Source: Portulaca oleracea | Taxonomy: Eukaryota > Streptophyta > Magnoliopsida > Caryophyllales > Portulacaceae | Reading direction: 5' to 3' | Assembly: GCA_029582165.1 (NCBI GenBank) | Contig: CM055870.1 | Location: forward strand, 14,242,832 to 14,306,831 | Length of the DNA stretch: 64,000 nt | Shown: positions 22,355 to 32,490 of the stretch, one piece after another | Layout: each line of letters begins with the position of its first letter | Position numbering within the stretch: the first letter of the stretch is position 1 | Notes under the pieces: model-generated | What the model saw: the letters and a program-made list of their open reading frames with translations, nothing else | Told to the model about the DNA's origin: nothing | Databases searched by the model: none | Made by a program: the position numbers and the translations under genes

Positions 22355-22900
22355 TCATCTAATATCCAACGGAGGTAGAGGACATTCTTGTTGCAAATGC
22401 ACGAGAACATAGTGGACTTTGTGGATATGTGCTAGGGCTACAACGCGTTCGGGAGCAACAATACCGGTCGCTACAGTGAGTGGCAACACAGTCATGCATG
22501 ACTCAGTTGTATGTTGGTCGCGTCCACGAACAGTTGCGAGACTAACAAAAACGTAGTTCAGTATGGTGGCAGCGGGAAACATATCAGAAGGTGTTTCCAA
22601 ACAATGTTCTGGGCCGCATGATCCATGCAAATGACCTCCAATCCTGTCCATGGCTATGTGCATCGCGTTATTGTAGTCGTAAGCCGCATCGTACCATTGC
22701 GGATTGGCTTTGATTTCATTTTTCATGGTATTTCTGACCACAGACCACTTATGTTGGCCCCCAAAACCTGCCTCGCCAATACATCTAAACCCACAGTTGC
22801 CATCGTCTACAACATCCGTCCAGCCAATGATGTATGGAATAATGAAATCAGGAACATCATTTGGCCAAGGAAATGCACATGCAGTCATTTGTTGGGTCTC
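22355..22900 (-). other. OTU cysteine protease exon
   Basis: Open from the splice acceptor to the stop at 22355. The motifs are DDGNCGFRC near the start and a terminal HYVLVHL. In OTU deubiquitinases the D-G-N-C motif holds the nucleophile and a late His completes the dyad. This exon is intact although the transposase exons before it are damaged. A protein from this exon alone would need its own promoter or internal start (MTACAFPWPND at 22888). Confidence 0.75.
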
Positions 22901-25060
22901 TGCGCGTACAAATAAAACGTTGTTAACACATTAAGTTTTTTTGTATGCTAAATATTGCAGACAGTAATACATAACATCGCTTACCAATTGACCTTCCCAT
23001 TTCAACTGAAGAAGAGCTCGACTGTTTCTTGCTACCACGTGTGCTGGATTTGCTGCTCTGACTCTTTGAACGAAGATACTCAAAACCACTAGGGAGACGT
23101 TTAGTTGACTTCCCTATAGGCGGTCTCTCTCTGCCCTGTTCTTTTATCTCAGGATCCAGTATGTCATAATCCTCAGGGTGCATTTCACTGTTCAGTACTC
23201 GAGCCATCCGGCGTATCACATCGGGGTCACTTGCCCTTATCTTGTTCACAATGGAGTCGAAAAATTCAATGTCCTGGGAAGATGGATCAGGCACTGTGTC
23301 CGATTGATCATCATCAACAATTACTTCAAGTTGCCTCCGAAATTTGTTAATAGCTTGGGCGTACAAATCAGCATCCCGCTCCTGGAGACCTAACATCGTA
23401 CATGCACACCAATGTGTTCTCCACAGAATGTGTTGACACTTCTTCTCCAAACCTTGCTTCAATTTCGTCACCTTACTGTACTCAGCGTTTATCAGGTCCA
23501 TCGCATAATGACAAACACGACCATGTAGATGCTTGAACAATGAGGATTTCCTCAACACTGCGTGTCCACTCCTAGACTGCTCTAGTGCCTCCTGATCTCA
23601 GTATGTTGGTTTTCTATCTAGTGATGAGCCCTTTTAAACAATCGATCAAATGAACCACAACCACTACCGAGATAGTACTTGAAAGTCGAATGTTGACTCT
23701 CAACTCCGAAAGTCGCGATGTTTCCCATGTGAAGGACTTCGTCGGTGTATGCCTGCACAAACTTCTCCTCGTACTTCATCCAAGTACTGGTCAAATATTC
23801 GACAACCCGTTTGTTTCTCCCAACCCAATGTGACTCCAAACACGACCATCTGTAATCAAATTCTTCAATTGTGCTCGAATAGACGACGCGGTTCCACTAT
23901 GTGTTCCTAAATAACGATCCCTATCCATTCTTCTTCTCGCCAGTCAAGTCATTAACTTTTCTCTCAATGTCGTTCCCTATATGCCATATGCATAATAGGT
24001 AAGGAACTCCGAGAAATATGCGTCCTATAGCCAATGACAAAGCATGCTCTCTATCAGTGATGATCACGTTGGGTTTCACACCGACGCCCATTAGATCGTG
24101 CAGCCTTTGGAGTACCCATTCATATGACTCCTTCAGCTCATCTCTCATTAAGCAGTACGCAACAAGAAAGTTATGATTCGTACAGGTAACACCAACTATC
24201 TCATAACATGGTCACTTCTTCTAGTTGGTCTTCTACGTACTGTCGAATGACGATGAGTATCATTTGTGGATATGTGCGGAGAAGCTTCAGCGAGTATGAG
24301 TGGCACATAAACATTAGATGCAACTCGCCATCATCATCAAATGCAGTCCAGCACATGTACCCGTGCTCATTTGCCAAGTGAAGGCAATGTTGCACGTGTG
24401 TCCGACCATCCATCTCCTCCGACCTAACTTTAAATCTCTCATTGTATATTTGCCCCACGTTGACATTATAGTCTGGAAAATTTTGCTTCAACGATGTGTG
24501 AATTGTAGCAGGAGTGCAACCAATGTCAGTCATTTCACGTATGTGGATGTTTATTTCAGCTGTCAACGGGTTTCCCCTTCGGTGTCCCTCCTCGTAAAGA
24601 ATAAACCGATGATTGTGCATCCCTTTGTCACCCGGGTACGTTCGGACAGCCCACATCCCCCCGTTGGAGAGAATGCGCGTATCATGAATGGACACTGACA
24701 CGATTTTGTCTTCATGTTTAACTGACTGTCGCAATCAATTGTACTGATTTTCCCTCGATATTTCCCATATCGTCAGCATCTTAGATATCATCGCACTGGA
24801 CCACCCACCTTTCCCTTTTTGTAAGATGCTCTGACCAATCTGAACCCAAATCCTCTAGCAATGTCGTAGGCCCATGCATGTAGGTCATTGTTATTATCAA
24901 ACCATTGATCCGTTGCAAATTGTCCCGAATAATCTATACCGTCTCCCCCAAATTCCTCAAGCAACACCTAAACAAAATTAATCAAATATAATTATACATA
25001 AAATTAATCATATATTTTTTTTCAAAAAATAACACATAATATTAAACAGACGATACGCAA

Positions 25061-25263
25061 GAATATCGCGTTTCATCCAAGGTACAGACGCATAGCAGAC
25101 GCACCTAGACCAAGGAGAAAACACGATAAGGACGTGTCTGGATCAAGGAAGAGACGCGCTCTGGGCGCGTCTGATCCTTGGTCCAAACGAGTCCATATCG
25201 CCTTCTCACCTTGGTCCGGGCGCGTCTTCTACGCGTCTGTACTTTGGATGAAACGCGATATTG
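25061..25263. repeat. About 200-bp palindrome in transposase intron 1
   Basis: The left arm (25061-25159) and the complement of the right arm (25165-25263) align along their whole length. Both contain ATATCGCGTTTCATCCAA, TACAGACGC, GACCAAGG and AGACGCGC in the same order. The centre is TCTGG. Identity is high but not perfect. The element lies inside the predicted first intron of the transposase gene. Confidence 0.85.
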
Positions 25264-25479
25264 ACGCGTTCTTCATCCGGCACAAAAAATTCAAACTCAA
25301 CTAAAAAGACAACGATTAAACATAAAAATTTACTTCTTCTTCTTCAGATGATGATTCGTTACTCATTTTCAACAAATTAGTGTTTAGATTTTGAGGATTT
25401 AGATGGAAAGGGAGAAATTTCTAGAGAGAGAAAGAGAGTGAGGAGTTGTTGGGAAGTGTTTGAGGGCCAAGAGCATAGC

Positions 25480-25544
25480 ATGGAATTTTTATGTCAATTA
25501 AGGGCGATGCATAGTAAAATGAGGGCGACAAAGAGCAATGCCCT
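25480..25544 (-). repeat. Right terminal inverted repeat of the large MULE
   Basis: On the complement it reads GGGCATTGCTCTTTGTCGCC and then ATCGCCCTTAATTGACAT. It is collinear with the left repeat at 2781-2850. The CT-rich leader of the transposase gene follows inward (about 25390-25470). Confidence 0.5.
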
Positions 25545-25557
25545 GTAGTAATTCATA

Positions 25558-25765
25558 CTCCCTCCGTCTCATATGCATAGTCCATTTTTGATTGAAGAGT
25601 TATGATACTTTTTTTGGGAAATTGTGTTTTTAGAGAGAAAACTTTTTTGGGAATTGTGTAAGGTTGGATTGGATTGGAAAGAGTTACCAATTCAAAGAAG
25701 AGGGTCTATATCATATAAAAAATGTCTCTTATTTCCATGATGGACTTTAGATATGGGATAGAGAA
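25558..25765. mobile_element. Decayed Stowaway MITE with a nested GGATTGG MITE fragment
   Basis: The left end CTCCCTCCGTCTCATATGCA after TA is matched near 25740-25763 by ATGGACTTTAGATATGGGAT, a decayed complement. Between them, about 25600-25698 is a partial copy of the 830-1005 MITE (GGGAAATTGTGTTTTTAGAG, GTGTAAGGTTGGATTGG). So one MITE is nested in another. Confidence 0.55.
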
Positions 25766-25925
25766 AATATATTATTGAAATTGTAAAATGACAAACATAT
25801 AAAAATAAAGAAAGTTAATAGTAAATTGACAAATATTGGTACCTATTTCGTTCAACTTTTGTTATTAGAAAAAGTTCTTATTATTGTTGATTTAACAAGA
25901 CATGAGAAGAGAAGAGTAAATTATA

Positions 25926-26492
25926 TTTATCCTACCTAATATTTATGGTGATAATATTTGTACACCCGACATTTGTGAAATAATTTTTATCTTACCTGAC
26001 ATTAAGTGAAATTGATTTTTAGTGGCAAACTCCGGTTACTTCTCATAGAAAATGAGAAAGTACGATAATGCCCCTATATAACTATGTGAATGTATCGTGT
26101 TGCTCATAATATTAAGAAGGAAATGACTTAAATGACCCTTTCATTGTCTTGTACGGAAAAAAGATGTGTCAAAACTCCAAACAGAAAACACCAAGAATCG
26201 ATTCCTCTCACACTCATTTTCTTCAACACTCTTCTCTTAATGTCATATGAATTAATATTAAGGGTAAAAACGTCAATTTATATTTAATTGAGAGTCATAT
26301 GAATTAATATCAAGGGTAAAAAAGTCAATTCATATTTATCTTTTGAATGTTACGCTGAAAAATCCAATAAAAATCAATTATAAAATATTTTAGGAGGTTT
26401 AAATTTATGAATACTTAATATCAGATAAGGTGAAAATTATTTCATAAAATAGTTGTGCAAAAACTATTACCACAAATTAGAAGTAGGGTAGA
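25926..26492. mobile_element. MITE with long inverted repeats
   Basis: The left arm (about 25926-26030) holds GTGAAATAATTTTTATCTTA followed by CCTGACATTAAGTG. The right arm complement (about 26390-26492) holds ATGAAATAATTTTCACCTTA followed by TCTGATATTAAGT. Arms are about 100-150 bp and diverged. No coding capacity is seen. The interior contains a tandem duplication at 26237-26335. Confidence 0.55.
26237..26335 (+). repeat. Tandem duplication of about 50 bp
   Basis: GTCATATGAATTAATATTAA with GGGTAAAAACGTCAATTTAT is followed by GTCATATGAATTAATATCAA with GGGTAAAAAAGTCAATTCAT. Confidence 0.75.
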
Positions 26493-27240
26493 AAAGAAAG
26501 TGTCATGATTTTGCGGCAAAGATGAACTATTCAAACAAATAGTATTTGTGCACAAAGAAGCTAAGATTTTGCCCTGTCAGTTTAAAAGAGCGGGCAAATG
26601 AATACGACTTGCGATATTATTGATCACAATTATTTTTAATTATATCGAAAAGCGCGTTTTTGCATTTTCCGCCATTTTTTGTCTTTATCGTTGAATACTA
26701 TTTTCTAATAAAAAAATGTCATAAGGGAATACAAGTTGGAAAAAAAAAAAAAAAAGTTGCAGCGGGCTGCTGAAAAGTGAAAACCAGACTCGTCCTAAAC
26801 CAAATTTATCACCGTTTGGTTTCAAAAGAAAAATATCATCGTAGGCTATTATGTGCAAGTAAAATAAAAAAATATTCATGATTCATTCCTTATTTACTGC
26901 ACACAATATATATTTGTAAGTAAAATTTAAAAAATTTAATTTATCGTTAATAAAAAGTAGGGAAAGATACAAGATGTGAATTTCGTTCTCGAGTATGTGT
27001 AGTGGCTTGAACTCATTTTAATGATCTCATCAACATTTCATTCCTTTTTTCGATTATTAAGAACCAAAAAACTTAAGAGTTCATAGACTACAACGAACAC
27101 CAAACAAAACAACAAACAAACATCTCCAAAAGAAAATGTTACCACCAAACAGCTAAAAATAATTAACACAACAAGTATTTTCGCGATCACCACAACCAAA
27201 AGAAATCTTCGCATTTTAAACACGATGCAAGATCAGTAAC
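26493..27240. other. AT-rich spacer
   Basis: No supported feature. A short poly(A) run lies at about 26740-26755. Confidence 0.4.
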
Positions 27241-27241
27241 T

Positions 27242-28110
27242 TCAGTTTGGTGGATCATCAAGGACTCGTGCGCCTATATCATTCCCAATAATATTAGCCA
27301 TTAAGTCAATTTTAGCATCAATGTCATCAAGATTATCCTCTTCCAATATGTTCGCACGCCTAATCCTCCTTACCTTTTGAACATCTTTTTGGCCACAAAC
27401 GATTCTACAATTTGTATCTATGACAAGCTGCCACTTAGATTTCATCAATGTGTTCTGTTTTCTGTTATTCCCGACTTTACCTTTTGAAACCTCAACAATG
27501 GAATTCTCAAGATTAGCAAATAACTCACACCCAACCTCACCATCAAAGGAACCCATCGGGTTGCTAAGTGTACGATCACTATCAGAGTCGGCCCTCAGAT
27601 TCCTAACCGCCACACAATTGATTTTGGAGCCACTTAAAAGAGCATTCTTGTAAGATAACCTGCCAACATGTTTGTTGCTATCCAATAATTTTATTAGAAG
27701 TATCCACAAACCCGTCATAAACGGAAGCCTCAAGAGAGTAAGGTACAACTGTGTCATCTCTCCCCATAATCCTCAACCCATTGTTAACCTTACAAGGGGT
27801 GGAGATGTGCAAAGCATTCGAAGCAAAATCACCATCATTAATCTTTTTGGGGGTCCACTTCTGGGGATGTTTTGCTGTAGCAGGAAGCATAACAACTTGC
27901 TTTTTTGTTGAATCTAGCCTAAGAAACAAAGAGCTTCCTGTGGTCAACAATTCTAAGGTTCATCTCGTTAATGACTTTTCTCTCATCGTCCTTGCTTGCA
28001 TACCGCACAAAACCAAATTTTCAACCATTTCTTCCAACTTTTGCGAGGATATACGTATCAATAACAACTCCAAACTTGCTAAATAAACATTCCATTCCTT
28101 AGCAATGATA
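27242..28110 (-). pseudogene. LINE ORF1 remnant with an RRM domain (BNR-like)
   Basis: On the minus strand from about 28110 the pieces read LFSKFGVVIDTYILAKVG, then KFGFVRYASKDDERKVINEM and DHRKLFVS, which are the RNP2/RNP1 motifs of an RRM. Next come KTSPEVDPQK-type sequence and a C-terminal tail in which FDGEVGCELFANLENSIVEV is legible, ending DDPPN at 27242. Frameshifts break it into at least three frames. RRM-bearing ORF1 proteins are known for BNR LINEs in beet. An SR-type splicing factor pseudogene is the alternative. No reverse transcriptase follows downstream, so the element is truncated. Confidence 0.6.
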
Positions 28111-28669
28111 ATTTTGTGTAAGTTCCACAATTTTGGAATTCATTCTAAACATTTAAACTGTTCCAAAATCAAATCCACATCTTACTTCTTCTTTTTTTTA
28201 TAATTAGCGGTCAAAAGACCCTTTTATTTAAAGACTGACTTTATAATCAGGCAAAACAGCCGGCAAAGAAAACAGACAACCAAGAGTAGAAGAAGTTTCC
28301 ACACCAAATGAGCCCAACCTGAAAAATACAACCACAGGACTACCAAATCCAGACTAACAAAGATTTAATGAAGAATGCTAAAATAGATTAAAAATTTATA
28401 GTAATTTTGACCACTAGAAACGCAGATAGCACTTGCAATTGAACTCCATCCACCTCCATGTTGTGAAACCCATCGTAAGAGATTATCGGCTGTATATTGC
28501 AATAGTCAGGTGAATAATTGGATGCTTTTCAACATACACCACCAACAGGGGCTGCATCTGAGATTAAGATAATATATTAATTTACCTAATTAAAAAAATA
28601 TACATTGTGTATTAATTTAGAATAATGATAAATATTTTATTTAAAATTTCTAGTTGATATTCCTTCTAT
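28111..28669. other. Spacer, possibly more LINE-derived sequence
   Basis: AT-rich DNA with a TTTTTTTATAATTAGCGGTC stretch at about 28190. I see no gene. Confidence 0.35.
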
Positions 28670-28678
28670 TATAGGAAA
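28670..28678 (+). repeat. 9-bp target duplication, left (Pack-MULE 1)
   Basis: TATAGGAAA, identical to 30079-30087. A 9-bp duplication is typical of Mutator transposition. Confidence 0.9.
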
Positions 28679-28996
28679 GGGTTATTAGATTCTAATAATA
28701 CGAACTTTGGGCCATATAAGACTTAATAATATGAACTTTCTATTTGATTCTTAATAATACGAACTTTGACCCCCCGTTGGCTACAGTAACACGCTACCGA
28801 GTTAATGATTATTTGACTCGCCGGAAACATGAGTTGGCAGGCAAGGCATGTGTTCCCTCTTGTTTGACCTTGCCACCTCAGCAGTTGACAAAAAAGAATG
28901 TCATGTCAGCCCCCCTCTTTCTTTCTCTCTCCTCTCTCCCTCCCCTCTCTCTCCTTTCTTTGTTTCAGATTTCCGATCCAACCCGCCCCCCTTTTC

Positions 28997-29100
28997 ACAA
29001 TCTTCATCTTCCTCCCTCTGAAACACAACCTAGTTCAAATCAATTAGCAATCTTCATCTTCCTCCCTCTGAAACACAACCCAGTTCAAATCAATTAGCAA
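28997..29100 (+). repeat. Tandem repeat inside Pack-MULE 1, two units of about 50 bp
   Basis: AATCTTCATCTTCCTCCCTC followed by TGAAACACAACCTAGTTCAA occurs twice in a row, with a single visible difference (CCTAG/CCCAG). Confidence 0.85.
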
Positions 29101-29303
29101 AAAGAAACCAACAAAAATTCACAGCATAATCAATGAACCCAGTACCAAAAAAAATGCACCAACTCGCAAAATTGAACAAAACCCAGCTCAAATCAAGCTG
29201 AAAACCCTCAAATCATCTCATCAATCAGCAAAAACGAACACAACCAAGAAGAAACCCACAAAAATTCACAACATAATCAACGAACCCAACGCCAAAACCT
29301 GAA

Positions 29304-29879
29304 TCAATCACCAAAAACAAACACAAACCCAGTTCGAATCAAACACAAAACCCTAAAATCAAAAGGGCAGTTACCTTGTTCAGGTTTGCAACTGGGTGGA
29401 TCTTCAAAAATCGACAGTGAAAACTGCTTATGCGCCATTCCAATATCAAACAATATCACCCCAGATCTGGGATCATCGACGACAATCCCTTTGACAGGGA
29501 GCCATATGAAGAGTTCTTCCTGCGTCAAACCTTGCACCCCTCTGAGTTCTCCATAGCTGAGATTAGCCCTGATTACGCTCTCGAAGAGAATCCTGTTTTC
29601 GAACTTGGCCACGCATGGCGCGTCGAGAAAGACCTCGAGAAGTCTGCCATTTTCGTCGGTGTATTGGAAGGATTTGACCTCCTTTGGGAGGAGTCCCGGC
29701 GGGAGGCCCTTTCGCCGGAGGAGGTCCCGCCGGAGGAGGTCGTGCACGGTGGAGGAAGCGGCGGAGGAGAGGGTGGAGGAGGAGGAGGAGGGAGAGGGGA
29801 AATCTGAAACAAAGAAAGGAGAGAGAGGGGGGGAGAGAGGAGAGAGAAAGAGAGGGCCGATGACACATTTTTTTGTCAA
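29304..29879 (-). CDS. Captured DUF538 family protein, chimeric with TIR sequence
   Basis: Open for 191 residues. The first ~25 residues (MTKKCVIGPLFLSPLS...) are encoded by the Pack-MULE TIR. From about residue 45 it is a DUF538 domain: DLLRRKGLPPGLLPKEVKSF, ENGRLLEVFLDAPCVAKFEN, ANLSYGELRGVQGLTQEELF, IWLPVKGIVVDDP, MAHKQFSLSIFEDPPSC. DUF538 proteins are plant proteins of about 150-180 residues with a poorly defined role, often secreted. The usual signal peptide is replaced by TIR-encoded sequence. DLLRR is duplicated in tandem (near residues 47-56). AACAAG/GTAACT near 29375, just after the domain, looks like a retained splice donor, so the last ~20 residues (PFDFRVLCLIRTGFVFVFGD) are probably read-through of a captured intron. 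Confidence 0.75.
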   Translation of the reverse strand: MTKKCVIGPLFLSPLSPPLSPFFVSDFPSPSSSSSTLSSAASSTVHDLLRRDLLRRKGLPPGLLPKEVKSFQYTDENGRLLEVFLDAPCVAKFENRILFESVIRANLSYGELRGVQGLTQEELFIWLPVKGIVVDDPRSGVILFDIGMAHKQFSLSIFEDPPSCKPEQGNCPFDFRVLCLIRTGFVFVFGD

Positions 29880-30078
29880 TCACGAGGTGGCAAGGTCAAA
29901 CAAGAGGGAACACATGTCTTGCCTGCCAACTCATGTTTCCGGCGAGTCAAATAATCCTTAACTCGGTGGCGTGTTATCAGAAATGCAGTCAAAGTCAGAT
30001 TATTAAGAATCAAATCGAAAGTTCATATTATTAAGTCTTATATTGCCCAAAGTTCGTATTATTAGAATTCAATAACCC

Positions 30079-30087
30079 TATAGGAAA
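30079..30087 (+). repeat. 9-bp target duplication, right (Pack-MULE 1)
   Basis: TATAGGAAA, the same as at 28670-28678. Confidence 0.9.
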
Positions 30088-30299
30088 TGAAGAAATGACA
30101 TTCAAAAATTTCAAAATAAGATAATATATTAAGATGGACTCCACTAAAGATTCAAAACAATGTGGAATATCATTGTACATTTGCACATATTCTAATTTAT
30201 AGGTCCTAGGTCCAAAATGAATCGCAAAATTATGAGACCTAAATATCACATCAAAAAATAAAATAAAATGTCAATAAAATCATTAGAATGAGTTCTATT

Positions 30300-30565
30300 G
30301 GCCCTGTTTTTTTTGCGGTATTCTGCGGTATAAGGCGGTATAGTGTGGTGAAATTGTAGCGGGTTGTGGTGTAATTGTGACGGATTATTGGTATGTTGTG
30401 GTAAGTTTTTTTTTGTATATATATAAATATTGTATTGATAATTGTGAAAAAGTAATTTATGGTGAGTTGTGATGAATTGTGATAAAATGGTATTTTGTGG
30501 CGGATAACAAACTACGGTAAGCTGTAACACCGCAGTTTGCCAACCACAGAAAAGAACAGAGATTT
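30300..30565. mobile_element. MITE, GGCCCTGTTYTTTT family
   Basis: The left end GGCCCTGTTTTTTTTGCGGT faces the right end ACCACAGAAAAGAACAGAGA, an imperfect inverted repeat. The interior is rich in GTGGTGAATTGTGG-like motifs, as in the copies at 1989 and 53528. Confidence 0.55.
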
Positions 30566-30731
30566 AAAAAATTGGAAACACTACAGAGCATACGAACCTA
30601 CATTGAAATTGACTTTAACTTGGCCTTCCAGATGACCTCTTTGCTTGCACAGCTGCACAGCCGCACGGGAATCGGGATCACAAGTTGTTTTCAAAAGAAC
30701 ACATCCCATAGAATATAAACGTTACATAATT

Positions 30732-31257
30732 GATAATTATTAGGGATGACACTCAGTTCGGAATTTGAGTGAATCCGACTCGCTTAGTAGTAAAATTCTG
30801 AATTTGAATCTGATTAAAAAAATTTGACTCCGAATTCGATTACAATTGAAATGGATATGGAGATGACCACCTCTGATAAATCTGATTAAGTCTGATTATA
30901 GTAATTAGTAAAAAAAATTTACAAAAAATAAAAACAGTAGAAATTAGAGTTTTATTTTAACAAGTAAGATATATTAATCAGAGGTATTCAGAGATAGAAA
31001 TAATCAGAACAGAGGAAATCATTTTGCGAAAACGTAAAAAAGCTAACCAAAGTCGGAAGTAAGGTGATCGGAGTCGGAGGTAATCGAGTCGAAGTTTGAG
31101 TTGAAGTTGGGCACCTTCGATTAAATTTGGATTTAAAGATCTATCTACCTCCGAATAATTGCATTTGAAGGTGAACACCACCTCTCAATTATTAATTGAA
31201 GCGAAAGTGAAGGCGGTATCTCATCCATTTCTAATCCGTTGTCATCCCTGATAATTA
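30732..31257. mobile_element. hAT-type MITE with 8-bp target duplication
   Basis: GATAATTA at 30732-30739 is repeated at 31250-31257. The ends just inside are TTAGGGATGAC and GTCATCCCT, complementary to each other. The 510-bp body is non-coding. The 8-bp duplication and short terminal repeats fit the hAT superfamily. Confidence 0.75.
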
Positions 31258-32433
31258 ATTTAAACTAGTAATGACGGGTGGAATTGAATCTTCAAATAAT
31301 GACACACCGCAAATTTCATGAATTAGTATGAACACTGAGAAGAGGTGAAAGTCAGACACGTGGCTATTACTCATATGCATTTGTTGTATCATCGCACGTG
31401 CCTTGTTTAATTTGGCACATGCATTACCTCTTCATTCTCATTTCCATCTTGTTAGCCCTACTTTTCAACATCTCACCAACCTGACCATCACTTCAAATTT
31501 AGTTCATTTCCATTTTTCCATTGAATTGAATTTAATTATATTTTGGTGTAATTCTTACATAAATCAATAGATGACATTCAATGCATAGATACAAAATTAT
31601 AATATTTCTGCTTACCCACTAGCTCCGCCTCAAATTATTTGCCGCTATCAATCATGCAATACATCTTACGTTCTATATTCATGGTCTCCAGTGTTATTAT
31701 TTAATTAATATATTATTAATAATTTTAATATTTTATTTTTATGATAATATTTTCGTTATAAATTTAATTGTGATAATTTCATATAATTTATAATATATAT
31801 TGAAAAATTTATGATTAAAATTTTTAAAATTTGACTACACAATTTTCAAAAATGACAATTAATATGGAATAGATAGAGTATTAGACTTTGATTCTTAAGA
31901 TTATCTCACCATATACAATGATTCATTACAAACTACTACCAATAAATTGATTATGTAAAATAATTTATATAAATATATTTTTAAAACATTTGTCAATGAA
32001 TATTAGTAGCAATCGATAATAAAAATGGGGTCACATTGATGTAAAAAGTAAAAAAGATAGTTGAGCCCTATTCTTTTGTGTGGTAAGATAAAACTTATCC
32101 GCACTATCACATGTACAATTATCCACATTATTCATACTACTTTTGTAAAAGTCCCAAGTTTGTAAGAGGTTGCACCATTAGATTAGTCGTCGAACCATTA
32201 GGTCTTAGTTTAAGTTTTAAGGATGAAACTTCTTTTAAGAGGGTAATAATCTAAACCCCAAAATTTGGTATGTGTTTACCATTATGTTGTTATTTGTTTC
32301 TTTTTTTGTAAATTTTATCTATTGATACTATAGTTTATAAAACTGTTGAAATTCTAACAAGGGTAAAACAGTGATTTTGTGCAAGGGGACGTTGCATGAT
32401 AAGACTATATTTGTAATTTTGTGTAATATAACC

Positions 32434-32490
<57 letters not shown>

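Larger units (their letters stand above)
22355..25366 (-). pseudogene. MULE transposase fused to an OTU-type cysteine protease domain
   Basis: ATG at 25366 begins an 11-codon acidic exon (MSNESSSEEEE). A 366-bp GT-AG intron (24968-25333) follows. Exon 2 opens VLLEEFGGDGIDYSGQF and the FAR1/MULE N-terminal motif (DLHAWAYDIARGFGFRLVRA). Decayed frames follow with GDKGMHNHRF, the first catalytic Asp in a D-S-T motif (about 24243), EIVGVTCTNHNFLVAYCLM, the second Asp in VIITDREHALSLAI, CIWHIGNDIE and FGVESQHSTFKYYLGSG, then a SWIM-like C/H region. An 85-bp intron (22900-22984) joins ...EMGRSI in frame to the OTU exon: DDGNCGFRCIGEAGFG carries catalytic Asp and Cys, and HYVLVHLQQECPLPPLD the His. 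The transposase has at least one frameshift and several stops. Confidence 0.85.
2781..25544. mobile_element. Large Mutator-like element with PMD and transposase-OTU genes, interrupted by a gypsy element
   Basis: The left end (about 2781-2850) and right end (about 25480-25544) are diverged inverted repeats sharing the core TCGCCCTTAATTGA. Inside are a plant-mobile-domain gene (+) and a MULE transposase-OTU gene (-) in convergent orientation. A complete gypsy element (6771-19855) is nested inside; without it the MULE is about 9.7 kb. CT-rich leader sequences follow both ends, as expected for promoters in Mutator TIRs. The flanks share TAGTAA, but I could not establish a clean 9-bp duplication. 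Both genes contain stops or frameshifts, so the copy is dead. Confidence 0.6.
28679..30078 (-). mobile_element. Pack-MULE 1, carrying a captured DUF538 gene
   Basis: The termini are GGGTTATTAGATTCTAATAA and its near complement (TTATTAGAATTCAATAACCC). TIRs are about 300 bp, including AATACGAACTTTGGGC, ATGTGTTCCCTCTTGTTTGA and a CT-rich block that ends with TTTGTTTCAGATTTCC on both sides. The 9-bp duplication is perfect. There is no transposase. The 60026-61636 element has related termini, so they form one family. Inside is a captured DUF538 coding region in minus orientation that begins within the TIR. Confidence 0.92.

Noticed and set aside
2772..25553. TAGTAA next to both ends as the MULE target duplication
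   Set aside because: Only six bases agree and they are offset relative to the TIR borders; not a convincing 9-bp duplication.
29430..29807. 125-residue open frame on + with an acidic Gly-rich tail
   Set aside because: Opposite-strand shadow of the captured DUF538 frame.
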